From Halisarca cf. caerulea (Eukaryota > Porifera > Demospongiae > Chondrillida > Halisarcidae), in NCBI GenBank assembly GCA_963170055.1, contig CAUJGJ010000214.1:1-64000 (forward strand): DNA of 64,000 bases, read 5' to 3'. Within the stretch, counting starts at the first letter, position 1, and each line of letters begins with the position of its first letter. This document shows positions 1 to 11,833 of this stretch, in pieces. The notes under the pieces are model-generated. The model did not search any database and was not told the origin of the DNA. It saw only the letters and a program-made list of their open reading frames with translations. The position numbers and the translations under genes are program-made.

Positions 1-174
1 TGCAGGAGGTGAATGTTGTGAATGTGCTTCTTTTCATTATAGCTCTGAACTCCTAGTACATGTACTCCTAGTACATAATAATTATGATGCTAAGAGTTAC
101 ATTGGTGTCTACATTGGTGTATGTAATGATGTGTATGCTCTATGTGTATTTTTGCTATTCCATTACATGTATGT

Positions 175-175
<1 letters not shown>

Positions 176-241
<66 letters not shown>

Positions 242-258
242 CGTGTGTGTGTGTGTGT
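176..258. repeat. (GT)n microsatellite
   Basis: Nearly pure GT dinucleotide tract with two GC interruptions near its right end. Confidence 0.95.
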
Positions 259-948
259 GAAGAGTATTAGTAGTTAGAAAAGGCTTGATACCTTTGCTTT
301 TCTTGCTAAAAATCTCCCTTAAAATATAATTGATAAGACTGTAGGGCAAAATTGGTATGGCCAAACCTGTACTAGCTGTATGAGAAGGGCAAACCCTGTG
401 TTTTCTGGTGAAAGATGTACATAGCTTCAAATTGAACCTGTTCCTTATGTTTGACCACAGTGTAATAATTAATGTGATATGTACATTTTCTTGATGTGTA
501 GTCTGCCAGAAAATGTGATGTTCTGTTTGTGTTTCTTGTTAATATGTAACAAAATGTACACATACCTATTATTACGTATAAAATGGAGACGGGGGAATCA
601 AACGTGTAGCTGAGTATGTTCACATTGTAAAAGTATTCATCTCTACCCCTTGTTGCATCGTCTTGCTGAGTCATTGTTTTCCTGTGGGTGTGGTGGGCGT
701 GTGGCTGACCCAGTTCAGTGCACTTTCTTGGAACTACAGGGATAATTGAACACACACTGTTTATATAGGAACTTCAATAGCCTGTGGGCCAACCACAACA
801 ACTTGTATTCATTAGCAATGGATAATGAATATTAGTAAGTTGTTATTGGGCACTATAGCCTGGTAAGGTGCAGGATGGATCAGGGCTGTCTCTATTGTTT
901 TTGTGGGTATATAGCATGCTGAAGGTGTGCTTAGCCACGAACGTTGTT

Positions 949-951
<3 letters not shown>

Positions 952-1034
<83 letters not shown>
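952..1034. repeat. (TA)n microsatellite
   Basis: Uninterrupted alternating TA tract of about 83 bases. Confidence 0.95.
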
Positions 1035-1035
<1 letters not shown>

Positions 1036-1178
1036 GTACATCTACTCCTTAGAGCTCATGTGGTATTGCCCTTAGTTGTAGGATATATTGTATAGTCTAC
1101 CAAAGTTTGGCATTCTTTTTGGCAAAATTGGGTTATTTGGACAATACAGTGGAAGTCAACCACCTGTCTCTGTAGGTA

Positions 1179-1489
<311 letters not shown>

Positions 1490-2000
1490 TTGTTGGTCAG
1501 GACTAGGGCAATTGTCTGTGTTTCTGTAAACTGCAACACCTTTCAATAATGGTGCAGTCCAAATATGGTGTTATGTGATTATCAGGTGTACGTATCTTTG
1601 TGTATATTATACTACTTTTGAAAATTTGCATACCTAGGTATTATGTTTGTTTTTGTGGTATGCACCTGTGTTGATTGAGGTTTCTGTGTATGGGGAAGTG
1701 AACTTAGGCATGAAATACAAGAGCTTCCATTGGATTTTGGGAAATTTTGAACAAATTCTACCTATGTGATCTGCATGCCTTTGGGATATTCACCAGGTTG
1801 TGGCCTCTACTACTGTATTCATATGATAATGTCCGCAACAGAAGGTGAGCCTTCAGTATAATGCACAGTATGTTGACTGAACATTATTTGAAGACATTTA
1901 AGACAAGAAGTGTATGATATGTGAAATGCTTGTGTATGCGTACTTTCATATTTACCTATTTGTGTGTGTGTGTGCATCCGTATGTGCACATATGCATGCG

Positions 2001-2049
<49 letters not shown>

Positions 2050-2872
2050 ATGTACGTACGTGCAGTGTTAGAAAATAATGGTCAGCATTCAGACATTGTT
2101 TGACCATTTGACATTTTGTCTGACCCAAAGAGATTTGGGTCAGACATTTGGCTGAGCATAACCCAAACAAATGTTCACTTCATGTGTGCACAGCGATGTT
2201 AGTATGCTAGAATTATCTAACAGCTGTACGTAGGATAAAAGTGATACAACTGTGCTCCGTGTGTATGCACCATAGCACATGTGCATCTTTGCCATAAAAT
2301 GTCAGAGCAAAGCTGAATTTGTCTGATCCAGAATGATAGTGCTAGGTTTGTCCAACCATAGTCTATTCCTTATTTGTAACACTGTACGTGTGTGTGTGTG
2401 CACGTGTGTTTGTGTGTGTGTGTGTGTGCCAGTTTATTTGTGTCCTTTTTGACTGTTTAGTGTCTTTTTTCTCAGCATGATTTGGTTGCAGTCAGATTGC
2501 AGTTGACAGAGTGGTCACTAAAGAATAGACCAGTGGCAAACCCATGAATGTGCAGCACAAAGCTTTGTGTTGTTATTACAACAACTCATTTGTATGTTTC
2601 TTGTCAATATGGTGTGCAAGGTGACATGTCTTGACTCCAATTCTGTCTTTCTTCCTCTCTGTTCTCTCAAGTATGATCATGAAGTGGTGATTTTGTTTTA
2701 TCTATATAATATGCGTATAGTGTATACAGTCAGTTACGTACAGCTGCAACAGTATAATTATTATTTGTCATTAATATTTCGATCATGATGTGCATGCAGC
2801 ATGCACTTATCCTTTGTTACTCACCAATGTAAATTTCAATGTAATTATTTAATATTGACAAGGTCATTGTGC

Positions 2873-3055
2873 TCATGCAAACAGCTGGTAGAAAATGATT
2901 GCAATCAAAATGCCAATGATAGTATACAACTTCCAAGTAGTTTCTTGGATCTTGTTAGCAGGAGTGGATGATTTAGTTGTACCTGATGTGGTCTTTTCGG
3001 TAATGTTGCAGGGAGACAGTTCGTCCAGTTTTGCTGAACCACTATTCTTTGGATC
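2873..3055 (-). CDS. Kinase gene 1, exon 2: linker plus C-terminal membrane anchor
   Basis: Predicted last exon of the minus-strand kinase gene, 60 codons plus stop (TGA at 2873-2875). It follows a good acceptor (minus strand TTTACATGTACAG) and enters in phase 0, matching the phase-0 end of exon 1. It encodes about 40 polar, Ser/Thr-rich residues, then a terminal hydrophobic run (LYTIIGILIAIIFYQLF) with almost nothing after it. This is the layout of a tail-anchored protein, with the kinase facing the cytosol and the last helix in a membrane. The intron would be 3056-3344. Its donor (AAG/GTTATT) is weak, so the join is inferred. If it is wrong, exon 1 would read on to a stop at 3321. Confidence 0.6.
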   Translation of the reverse strand, partial: DPKNSGSAKLDELSPCNITEKTTSGTTKSSTPANKIQETTWKLYTIIGILIAIIFYQLFA

Positions 3056-3344
3056 CTGTACATGTAAAGTATATATTATAATATATGCCACATTCATTGA
3101 ATTTAATAAGTACTAAGTAAAATATTATATGAATAAATAGCTTATCATTGTCACAAATATGCAGAAAACATGTCATGCTGTAGGGTCAAGGAAAGCATCA
3201 TCCATGTGACACTTCCATCTGATCATGAAGTCACCTATCTTATAGACTACTGCCTTAACCCGACACTATAAATTTTTGTAACAGACACAGACCATGCATG
3301 ACATACGCTTGCATGAAGGGTTAAACGTAAGTATGGACAATAAC

Positions 3345-4322
3345 CTTTTCAGTTTGATGTGTACTTGCAGCTGCCTTTTCGGATTTGGATTTACGACTTC
3401 TCAATGCTTTTATGTCTTTGTCCATGATTCTGTGCCGATCTTTGTCATCAACAAACAGTGTCTTGGACAACTCGGTCTGAATTTCAGGGAATTTTGGACG
3501 ATCCAGTGGCTGGTTGCCAAGGCATCGCTGGATGAGTGGCTGGAATTCTTGATGTATTTCAAAAGTGAGGCAATCCAGGAGGTCTCGTCTTCGCTCGTAC
3601 TCAGTCAAATGTGTATTAGCATCTGGTGTAGGCCACTTATGTGTGAGTGTGTGGATAATCAGACAACCATAAGAAAATACATCAATTGGCAAATCATAGG
3701 GGGGCTTAAAGGCTTCCGGAGCAGTGATGTCTGGTGTGCCAGGTATAGCTGTAAATTTTCTACGTTCAACATGGTCATACAGACGTACTGTACCAAAATC
3801 ACTGACCTTGGCTTTAAAGCTCTCGGTAAGCAAAATGTTCTGTCCTTTCAAATCTCTATGCATAATATTCAGGCTGTGCAAATAGGTCATTGCTCGGCAA
3901 ACGTCGAGAAGAATAGCTCGCTTGAGATCTACAGGAATAGTTTCTGGTATTTCGACATATTCCTCCAAGAACTTGTCTAGACTGGTCGAAAGAAGCTCCA
4001 TTACAATTGCTGTGTTCCCTCCTCTCTCCCATACACCAAAAAACTGGACAATATTGGAGTGACGAAGTTTAAAAGCCCACACAAACGCCTCTTTTTGAAA
4101 AGCCTGCAAGGCCTTGTTTGCGTTCTGACCAGTAAGTCCGTCAACCAGTTCGCGGTGAAATTCTTTCGCGGCACAAGGCAATCCGTGCCATGAAACCTTT
4201 TTCACTACGCCAAATGAGCCCTTACCAAGGACCTGTTCTTCTAGTTGTTCGTCTCGGATGTACTTCACACCATCAAGATAAAAAGATTTCTCAATTTCAT
4301 AAACAGTTACTATTCCCGCCAT
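3345..4322 (-). CDS. Kinase gene 1, exon 1: TKL-like Ser/Thr protein kinase
   Basis: 326 codons from ATG at 4322 carrying a complete protein kinase domain. The glycine loop is GKGSFGVV (about residue 33). The ATP-binding Lys lies in CAAKEF, with the helix-C Glu in FQKEAF. The catalytic loop is MHRDLKGQN, the Mg-binding loop SDFG, the activation segment ends in APEAF, and the F-helix motif is DVFSYG. All residues needed for phosphotransfer are present, so it is probably active. The HRDLKxxN form suggests Ser/Thr specificity. Overall the sequence resembles the tyrosine-kinase-like (TKL) families that are expanded in sponges. It is a clear paralogue of the kinase in the divergent gene starting at 5053 (shared NIV..GVW, VMEL, LxPLxxRCL). 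The C-terminus is basic (RSRKSKSEK) before the junction. The substrate is unknown. Confidence 0.93.
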
Positions 4323-5052
4323 TGTGTAGATCTCCTAAAACTTACAGGATCACATTTAAATTTATTAGACCACGTCACAACCGTAAATTCTTATATAAGG
4401 TCTATAATATAGAGGCTAAATGTAATAATTATATTATTAATTATTGAAAAGAAAAGATGCATGGTGGCAACCACGTGGTTTAGTTGAGGAAGCGCGAAGA
4501 GTCTTTCAAGGCCAACTGAAGATACACATATACATACGCAGTCTACACGAGGGAGGGAAAGAGGAGAGAGCTTCATAAGAAGAAGAAGAGATGTGTACAG
4601 AAGAGTTGAAGATTTGAAACTTTAAGGCGAAATGATGATATGAAGATTGAAGAAGAAGCCACTCCTGCCGGGTGCTCTCAGCGTTTACCACCGCACGGGT
4701 TGCGGCAATGCAAAGGAGAGAAACGGTGGGGTATCTCTTTTCTTCCTGGCCTTGCCAGACCCTGAGAAACTGGAGAACCAGCGGATCCTGCATCCGTATT
4801 CCAGTTAACTTGGTTCTAGTCTGCATGTGTCCGAGGTCTTCAAACCTCGTTGTATGACTTTGTTGTTGCCACATGCAGGCATTTTGATTTAATCTCTGTA
4901 GTTTAGTTCTTTGGCAATAATAATGACATTTCTCCCCCCTTACTATGTATATGGGTTATACTTAGTCTAAATAATAATTACTGTACCTCGGTATATTATA
5001 TAATTAACCTTAGTATTACGTATTAAATAGTATGGACGACTGACAGACGAAT
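4323..5052. promoter_or_regulatory. Shared 5' region between two divergent kinase genes
   Basis: 730 bases separate the start codons of the two head-to-head kinase genes, so both promoters and 5' UTRs should lie here. I see no convincing coding sequence and no clear TATA box at a fixed distance. Open frames at 4506-4874 show no recognisable domain. The promoter role is inferred from gene arrangement only. Confidence 0.5.
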
Positions 5053-5130
5053 ATGGCACAAGCCTTCTTCCAAAGGTTGAATCCGTTTAGTAGGGGCAAT
5101 ACTACATCTGGAGACCCAAACACACGCTCA
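5053..5130 (+). CDS. Kinase/coiled-coil gene, exon 1 (start exon)
   Basis: 26 codons starting at ATG 5053 (context CGAATATGG), beginning MAQAFFQRLNPFSRG and ending in phase 0 at a strong donor (TCA/GTAAGT). No domain is recognisable in this short N-terminus. It is assigned to this gene because the next exon downstream in the same phase is the kinase exon at 8668, and that exon has no good start codon of its own after its acceptor. Splicing across the 3.5-kb intron is inferred. Confidence 0.7.
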
Positions 5131-5973
5131 GTAAGTTCCTTTCTTTATAGTCTAAGACAAGTAAATTTGTGTCAATTAGACCGCAGGCTGTCGTTTCTAA
5201 GCTGGATATAAGGTAAAGCGGTGTAACTTGGAACGGTTGGTTATTTTTCTATATAACTTGGAAAGGCCGAGTAAGAGCAGTGTCAATAGTAAAATACAGA
5301 TATATTACGTACTTACAATTTTTGGTCAGAATGTGTCCGTGAATCGTTTTCGTGCGTAAGCGGTGCATGAAGCGAAAACTGTCCGGTGGGGGACGGTGAT
5401 CGAGGCGCTAATAGTTACACCCAACACGGAATTACCTAGTAAGTGTCCTCCTAGTTCGAGCTGTCTGCGCGGACGTGCGAAGGTGCATTTCTTTATACGC
5501 AGCGAGGCGAAAACGGTCTTAAAGTATTGGAAAATCCTCCCATCATCGCTAATTAATATGATTCAGAAGCCAAGTTCTGTGTATAGCTCAGAGTGCTTTG
5601 GCTCTACTCAAGCGTTCAGAATCTGCAGGATGCGGCTTTTCCTGCCTTTGATTTTGTTAATTTGAAAGGTATAGATCTGATACTGTCCGTCTGAGTTGGC
5701 ATCTCCAAGACTGTGTGATTTGCAATAAATTTTCCCTAGTAAGGTTTTTCTTATTATGTGTTCTTTACTGTAAGGGTATGTAGGGACTTTATAAGTGAGC
5801 AGAAGTGTCCCCTTGATCTTGTATTTGATGTGTCCCAAGAGGATATAGATACTATCAAGTCAATGCTTGTATGAACAGCATGATTATAGTATGTGTATGT
5901 TGAAAGTTATTGTCCTGTAACATTGTTGACTAAATTAAATAATGATAATGACAAAGTCGTCAATTATAATCAC

Positions 5974-6018
5974 TAGGGGTGAAGGCGGCCTTCGGTCTTC
6001 GGCCGCCTTTCCCCTAGT
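5974..6018. repeat. GC-rich perfect-stem hairpin
   Basis: CTAGGGG and CCCCTAG flank an inner stem GGCGGCC/GGCCGCC around a short TTCGGTCTTC loop. It stands out against the AT-rich background. It could form a stable RNA hairpin in the intron or be a small MITE remnant. No function can be assigned. Confidence 0.75.
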
Positions 6019-6237
6019 TCGGGTGGTGGGTGCAACCCTTATATCAAGTGAAGAGGTCGTATCAAGTAAATTAATCAAATGATTTGAGTGTAATGTTTAT
6101 ATCAAGAATAAGCTCGTAGTAAGCTAGTTAGTTAGTCATGCACACGGGTGCAACCCTTATGTCAAGTGTATAGTAGTTACATGAAGTGCCGTTGTTGCAT
6201 TCAAAATTGCTTCAAAGCTGCTTTTAATTATCACATG

Positions 6238-6326
6238 TACACTCAGACGCACACACGCACACACACATACACACACAAACACACACACACAAACACACAC
6301 ACACAACACGTACACACACACACATA

Positions 6327-6390
<64 letters not shown>

Positions 6391-6834
6391 ACACGTACAC
6401 ACGTACACACACACTTACAAACCACAGACATGCGCGCGCATGCACGGACACACACACACACACACACCTCTCACACCTCTCCCTCCCTCCCCTCCCCCAC
6501 ACACGTACACACATACACTCGTATACACACACCTTACACACCTCTCTCTCCCTCCTTCCCCCTACCTTTTCTCCTTCCCTCCCTCCCCTCCCCACACACA
6601 TACACACGCACACGTATACACACACCTTACACACCTCTCTCTCTCCCTCCTTCCCCCTACCTTTTCTCCTTCCCTCCCTCCCTCCCCCCCACACACGTAC
6701 ACACATACACACATACACACATACACAGTCACACACACTTTTCTTACCTCTCTTTCCCTCCTTCCCTCCCTCCCTCTCCCTCCCTCCATACACATACATG
6801 TCACACACATGCATGCATGCACACGCAAACACAT

Positions 6835-6893
<59 letters not shown>

Positions 6894-7149
6894 CACACAC
6901 AAACACATGCACATGCACACACAAACACACACACACACACACACACATACACACACACATATATACACATACACATACACATACACACGCAGACACAGGC
7001 ACGTACACACACCTCTCTCCCTCCCTCCTTCACTCCCTCCCTCCCCTCCCCCCCCACATGTATACACACGCCTCTCTCCCTCCCTCCTTCCCCCTTCCTT
7101 TTCTCCCTCCCTCCCTCCCTTCCCCCCACACACGTACACACACGCACAT

Positions 7150-7193
<44 letters not shown>

Positions 7194-7464
7194 ACACACG
7201 CACACACACCTCTCATACCTCTCTCTCCCTCCCTCCCTCCCCCTTCCCTCTCTCCCTTCCTCCCTCCCTCCACACATGTACACACATACACACGTACACA
7301 TACACACACACCTCTCATACCTCTCTCCCCCTTCCCTCTCTCCCTTCCTCCCTCCCTCCCTCCATCTTTCTTTCTTCCTCTCTCACACATACACACACAC
7401 ACCACACACATGTACACACATACACACACATGTGACACACATGCATGCACGCACACACAAACAC

Positions 7465-7499
<35 letters not shown>

Positions 7500-7570
7500 C
7501 ACACACAAATACATGCACATACAAACACATGCACACGCACACACAAACACACACACACACACATACACAG

Positions 7571-7607
<37 letters not shown>

Positions 7608-7835
7608 ACATGTACACACACACGCACTTACACACCACACACACACATACACACACAAACACACACACACACACACACACGTACACACGCACGTATACAC
7701 ACCTCTCACACATCTCTCTCCCTCCCTCCTTCACTCTCTCCCTCCCCCTCCCCACACATGCATACACACATACACACACCTCTCTCCCTCCCTCCTTCCC
7801 CTTTCTTTTCTCCCTCCCTCCCTCCCTTCCCCCCA

Positions 7836-7899
<64 letters not shown>

Positions 7900-7908
7900 A
7901 CCACCACA
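6238..7908. repeat. 1.7-kb compound (CA)n / (CCCT)n microsatellite array
   Basis: Blocks of CA repeats with CG/TA-containing variants alternate with pyrimidine blocks built of CTCT, CCCTCCCT and CCTTCCCC units. The order CA block, CCTCTC..CCCTCC block, CACACGTACACACA block recurs several times, so this is a higher-order array rather than one simple repeat. Long frames on both strands (up to 595 codons) arise from this composition and are not genes. Confidence 0.9.
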
Positions 7909-8667
7909 TCCCACTGCGATTTGCTATATGGATAGAATTTGAGTATTATGCCACACATACTTGGTGCATTGGTGTTATAGCCTAATTTTCATTGACTGTG
8001 TGTGTTTTCTGTCGTGTTTATGAATCAGTTATTTTGTAGAATGTTCAAGTTTTGCCACGTACCCATGCGTGTCAGTGCAGCGTATCGTGTATTCCCCGAA
8101 AAATTCCGTATACTGCACACATTGTTGAAAATGGCCGATTTCCCCGAGGCAGGTTATAGCCGCTCATGTTTTGCGAAGAGACCGCTTTCCGCTATATAGT
8201 TAATATCACTCTCAGACTGTCGTATCGATAATCTAAGGTGGCCATAAAGTGATTGCTTTCTTTTCCTAGGAGGAGTTACCGGACAAAGGATTGTAAAGGA
8301 AAAGCCGTATATTTGTCCGCTATCGATCGTAAACTAAATATGGCGCCTCGTAGCCAAGTACGGGCAAATTTCTAAAATCCTTCATTTCGCAAGCAAACGG
8401 AGAGAAACCCCTTCGAGGTCACTCACCGAATAGCTCTAGGAACGTTGGTAAAAGTCCGCTGCGAATTCTTTGCACGGTTGGTTAGATTAGTGCGAACAAA
8501 AAATCGGCCTACCTCCATTATAATAAGATTGTTCATAAAATTTGTTCTCGAAACAAATTCCCAGTCTTTGTGATCAACTCTTTCTTGGTCATATGATACA
8601 ATCATATATACTTTATATTATCTATGGTGACCGTCGTATATTGTTACTGCAGTTACTTCTTTTGCAG

Positions 8668-9648
8668 GAAACAAGTCTATCAGGAGAAACTGCAGTTGAT
8701 GAACTGCAGACTGAGTTGGGTAAGCTTCGCGATGAAGATGTATCACTCAGTGATTCGCACCCTATTGGAAGTGGTGTGGGCTCCTTTGGGAAAGTATATC
8801 CAGGGCACTATAGTTCAAATGGTACTAACATTCGCTGTGCAGTGAAAATATTTGACGTCAGTAAAACCACGCACAAGGCCATCATGCGTGAGTATAGCCT
8901 GGGTAAAGGCGATGTAGAAAGTCACGCGAATATTGTTGAGATGTACGGCTTGTGGTATGGTTATGATCATAAGCTTAGTATGGCATCCTCTGGTATGCCA
9001 ACATCAACAACACCTCTACCTGCCCTGGTAATGGAGCTTTGTAACACAAATCTATGGGAGTATCTCAAAAAAATAAAAAACAGAAATGAGGTCTCGTTGT
9101 TTAGACTAAGAACAAAGCTCAAAATACTCATGGATGTTTCGAAGGCAATGGCATTTCTTCATGAGAAGGGAATTGTTCACTCCGACCTGTCAGCTGCAAA
9201 TGTGCTTCTGCAGAATGTGGGTAACGAAGGTGCAGATATAGTTGCCAAAGTGACTGATTTTGGTCTAGCACGTGAACTAGATCAGTCAACAAATCGCCAC
9301 TCCACTACAATAACGGTTAATAATGATATTATGCCTCCAGAAGTGAAGAGGGGAGCTGTAATAATTCTGTCACCATCTGCAGATGTATTCTCCTTTGGAT
9401 GTCTTGTTGTATTTGTGGCTTGTTGTGTATTTCCCGAGCCCACACATGGTGATAACGAGTTCATGAGACGACGCCATTATATAAACCAGGTGAAACCAGT
9501 GGAGCGTGGTGTCTTGGAGCCACTTATGAAAAGGTGTTTGTCAGATGCAGAAGAAGATCGTGGCAACTTTGGAAGGATTTGCAAAGATCTTCTAGAAAAT
9601 ATCCAAAAAGTAGAAAATAAAAGTGCTATCCATGAAGAAGAGGAAATG
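8668..9648 (+). CDS. Kinase/coiled-coil gene, exon 2: TKL-like protein kinase domain
   Basis: 327 codons after the acceptor CTTTTGCAG, ending at the donor ATG/GTTAGT. A complete kinase fold is visible: glycine loop GSGVGSFGKV (one Gly step longer than usual), ATP-binding Lys in CAVKIF, catalytic loop VHSDLSAANV, Mg loop TDFG, activation segment end MPPEV, and F-helix motif DVFSFG. The usual HRD is HSD here. The catalytic Asp and the Asn four residues on are kept, so activity is likely but the regulatory Arg is lost. About 30 N-terminal residues (ETSLSGETAVDELQ) precede the domain. The exon ends in an acidic EEEEM run leading into the coiled coil. It is a paralogue of the divergent kinase at 3345-4322. 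Substrate and pathway are unknown. Confidence 0.93.
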
Positions 9649-9784
9649 GTTAGTAGAAAGTCATGCATGCTTGCCTGTGATCATGCTGCATTGCAGTTGA
9701 CCTGCATGTATGTAAAGTATAATTATTTATTATAGTAAGTTAAACATGTATGTTGCAGCATTTTGAAAGTATGTATATAATGTT

Positions 9785-10718
9785 CGCAGTATGTTATGTT
9801 CGATTTGGACATAAAACAAAATGGCAAACATTATCGAAGCACAGTGGAACCCACTTAACACAAACTTGCTTAACACGAAATTTTGGTTAACATGAAAGTA
9901 GAAAATGACCCCTGCAATGCATTTAGTGTTCCTAATCGTTCTGATAAGTTAAACATGAAATTCTGATAACATAAACACTTTTCATCAGTCCCTTAAGTTT
10001 CGTGTTAAGTGGGTTCCACTGCACTAAAACGATCCCCTGTTGATTTTTGGTTGAAAGAATATGCAGTGCCAAATATTCTTGTACAAAAGCCAGGGCATAT
10101 CTATACTTTGGCTTATCTAGTACTTGTTAATAAAAGATTGTCTTTGCATGTGGGCCTTGCATGAAAAAACAGATTGCAAATTCTGATTGGAGGAATTCGG
10201 GGTTTTGTATACAAAAGTAGGCTCAAACTTGCAACAAAGTGTCGTCTTACTAAATCAAAAAATGAATCTCATTGCTCCATTCCACAGCTTCAATATTTGA
10301 GGGTATCCACAATAAACTGAGAAAAACACCTGTGCGGCCACAAAACGCTGGACATAAAACGAATTAATGGAGCAACATAATACTATTATGAGTATTCATT
10401 TTTCAATTCCGAGGGTTTGATCCTCTAGAAACAATCTGTGAAAGTTTTGAATTCAAAAACTAAATTTTTCCAAATTTCCTTGTGTGATCATTTTCCTTCT
10501 AGTTTCGTCGAGTAGCAGATGCTGTCTAATGACAATATATTATGTATAGCTTGGGTTTATATCAGATACAAATATAGACATAGTCAAGCGTTAGTCCAAA
10601 TGTCACTTAAACTGTACATTTCGTTCTGACAAAAAACAAGGTGATTTCTTCCAGTGCTTTGATAACGTCTGCCATTTTATTTTATGTCCCATTTATGTTC
10701 CGATCAGACATAGTATAC
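9785..10718. mobile_element. Family C-like DNA transposon (non-autonomous), degenerate
   Basis: The left end CGCAGTATGTTATGTTCG is followed by GGACATAAAACAAAATGGC. The right end carries the inverted counterpart (GCCATTTTATTTTATGTCC), then a decayed terminus. It resembles the other CGCAGGTAAGTTATG elements in this window. No coding capacity. A small palindromic MITE is nested inside. Confidence 0.6.
9842..10021. mobile_element. 180-bp MITE with CAGTGGAACCCACTTAACAC ends
   Basis: Perfect 20-bp terminal inverted repeats (CAGTGGAACCCACTTAACAC and its reverse complement) enclose 140 bases of AT-rich sequence without a reading frame. The CAGTGGAACC start resembles mariner-type MITEs. It lies inside the family C-like element at 9785-10718. 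Confidence 0.8.
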
Positions 10719-10752
10719 ATGCATAGTAATGTCAGTGCTTGTCTTGTCACAG

Positions 10753-10815
10753 TATGATGTACAAGTATTGCAAGCCAAACTGAATGGAAGCCAAAGATTG
10801 TGTGATGAGTGGAAG
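10753..10815 (+). CDS. Kinase/coiled-coil gene, exon 3
   Basis: 21 codons (YDVQVLQAKLNGSQRLCDEW..), phase 0 at both ends, acceptor GTCACAG, donor AAG/GTAAAT. The composition suits a coiled coil. The length is exactly three heptads. Confidence 0.75.
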
Positions 10816-10931
10816 GTAAATATTATTCATTATTTTTGTGTTTTTGAAGCAGTTTAATATTGCAAAAAAGAAGAACTGAATGAATGTACATGAAACTGAT
10901 TATAATATAATATTCTGTATATTAAAGACAC

Positions 10932-11185
<254 letters not shown>

Positions 11186-11791
11186 TTAACCAACATGCAT
11201 GCAATCTTTAGTCATAGTATATCAAAAGCTAAACAAGCTTGTCTGAGTCAGATGATGCACAATCGACAATAATTGACTGTGCAGTGTGCCTCAATCCATT
11301 GATGCAGCCATTTTGGTTCATTGAGACACATGCAGCAATTATTCAAGATCTGGCTATGGATATTATTATTTCAGACCCGACCATTTATGTAACTATTGGG
11401 CTGCTTCTACCCCTGGCTACAGTCAAATACAGTATAAGCCTGAATGTATATACAATGCCATTTTGTTTTCGCGGCATCCCTACATATTATGGAGTACTAC
11501 CGTAGACTTAATATCAATATTATTGATTTGTGATTATATATATAGAGGAGAAATGAAATAATATTAATCATGTGAATCATACATGCAATGCAATTTATAC
11601 CGGTAGCATTTAGTCTGGAATGCATGCATGGTTATTATTTAAATAACTTCACTGTATAGACGAGCTAGGATTATACGTATTACCATGCACAATGCAATAA
11701 ATGTTTTACAGTTGTGTAATTGTAGTGCTATTATTTTATACATAATTGAAGAAAAACTTAATGTACTTATTGTCGTCAATTACCACAATAG

Positions 11792-11833
11792 GCAAAGCAT
11801 TGGGAACTTAAGAAGTTGTTTGATCATCTTAAG
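11792..11833 (+). CDS. Kinase/coiled-coil gene, exon 4
   Basis: 14 codons (AKHWELKKLFDHLK), phase 0, acceptor ACAATAG, donor AAG/GTATTA. Two heptads with Leu/Phe in core-like positions. It is very short, so it rests on the splice sites, the phase and similarity in style to its neighbours. Confidence 0.65.

Larger units (their letters stand above)
5131..8667 (+). other. Intron 1 of the kinase/coiled-coil gene
   Basis: 3.5 kb without coding evidence. It holds a GC-rich hairpin (5974-6018) and a large compound microsatellite (6238-7908). I see nothing recognisable in 5131-5970 or 7909-8667. Confidence 0.6.

Noticed and set aside
3294..3980. 228-codon plus-strand frame
   Set aside because: Antisense shadow of the kinase exon on the minus strand, which has all kinase motifs.
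4506..4874. 122-codon minus-strand frame between the two kinase genes
   Set aside because: No recognisable domain and no splice or start context; it lies in the presumed shared promoter region.
6148..7985. Very long open frames (up to 595 codons) on both strands
   Set aside because: They translate simple repeats into Thr-His, Cys-Val and Pro-Ser runs and exist in several frames at once.
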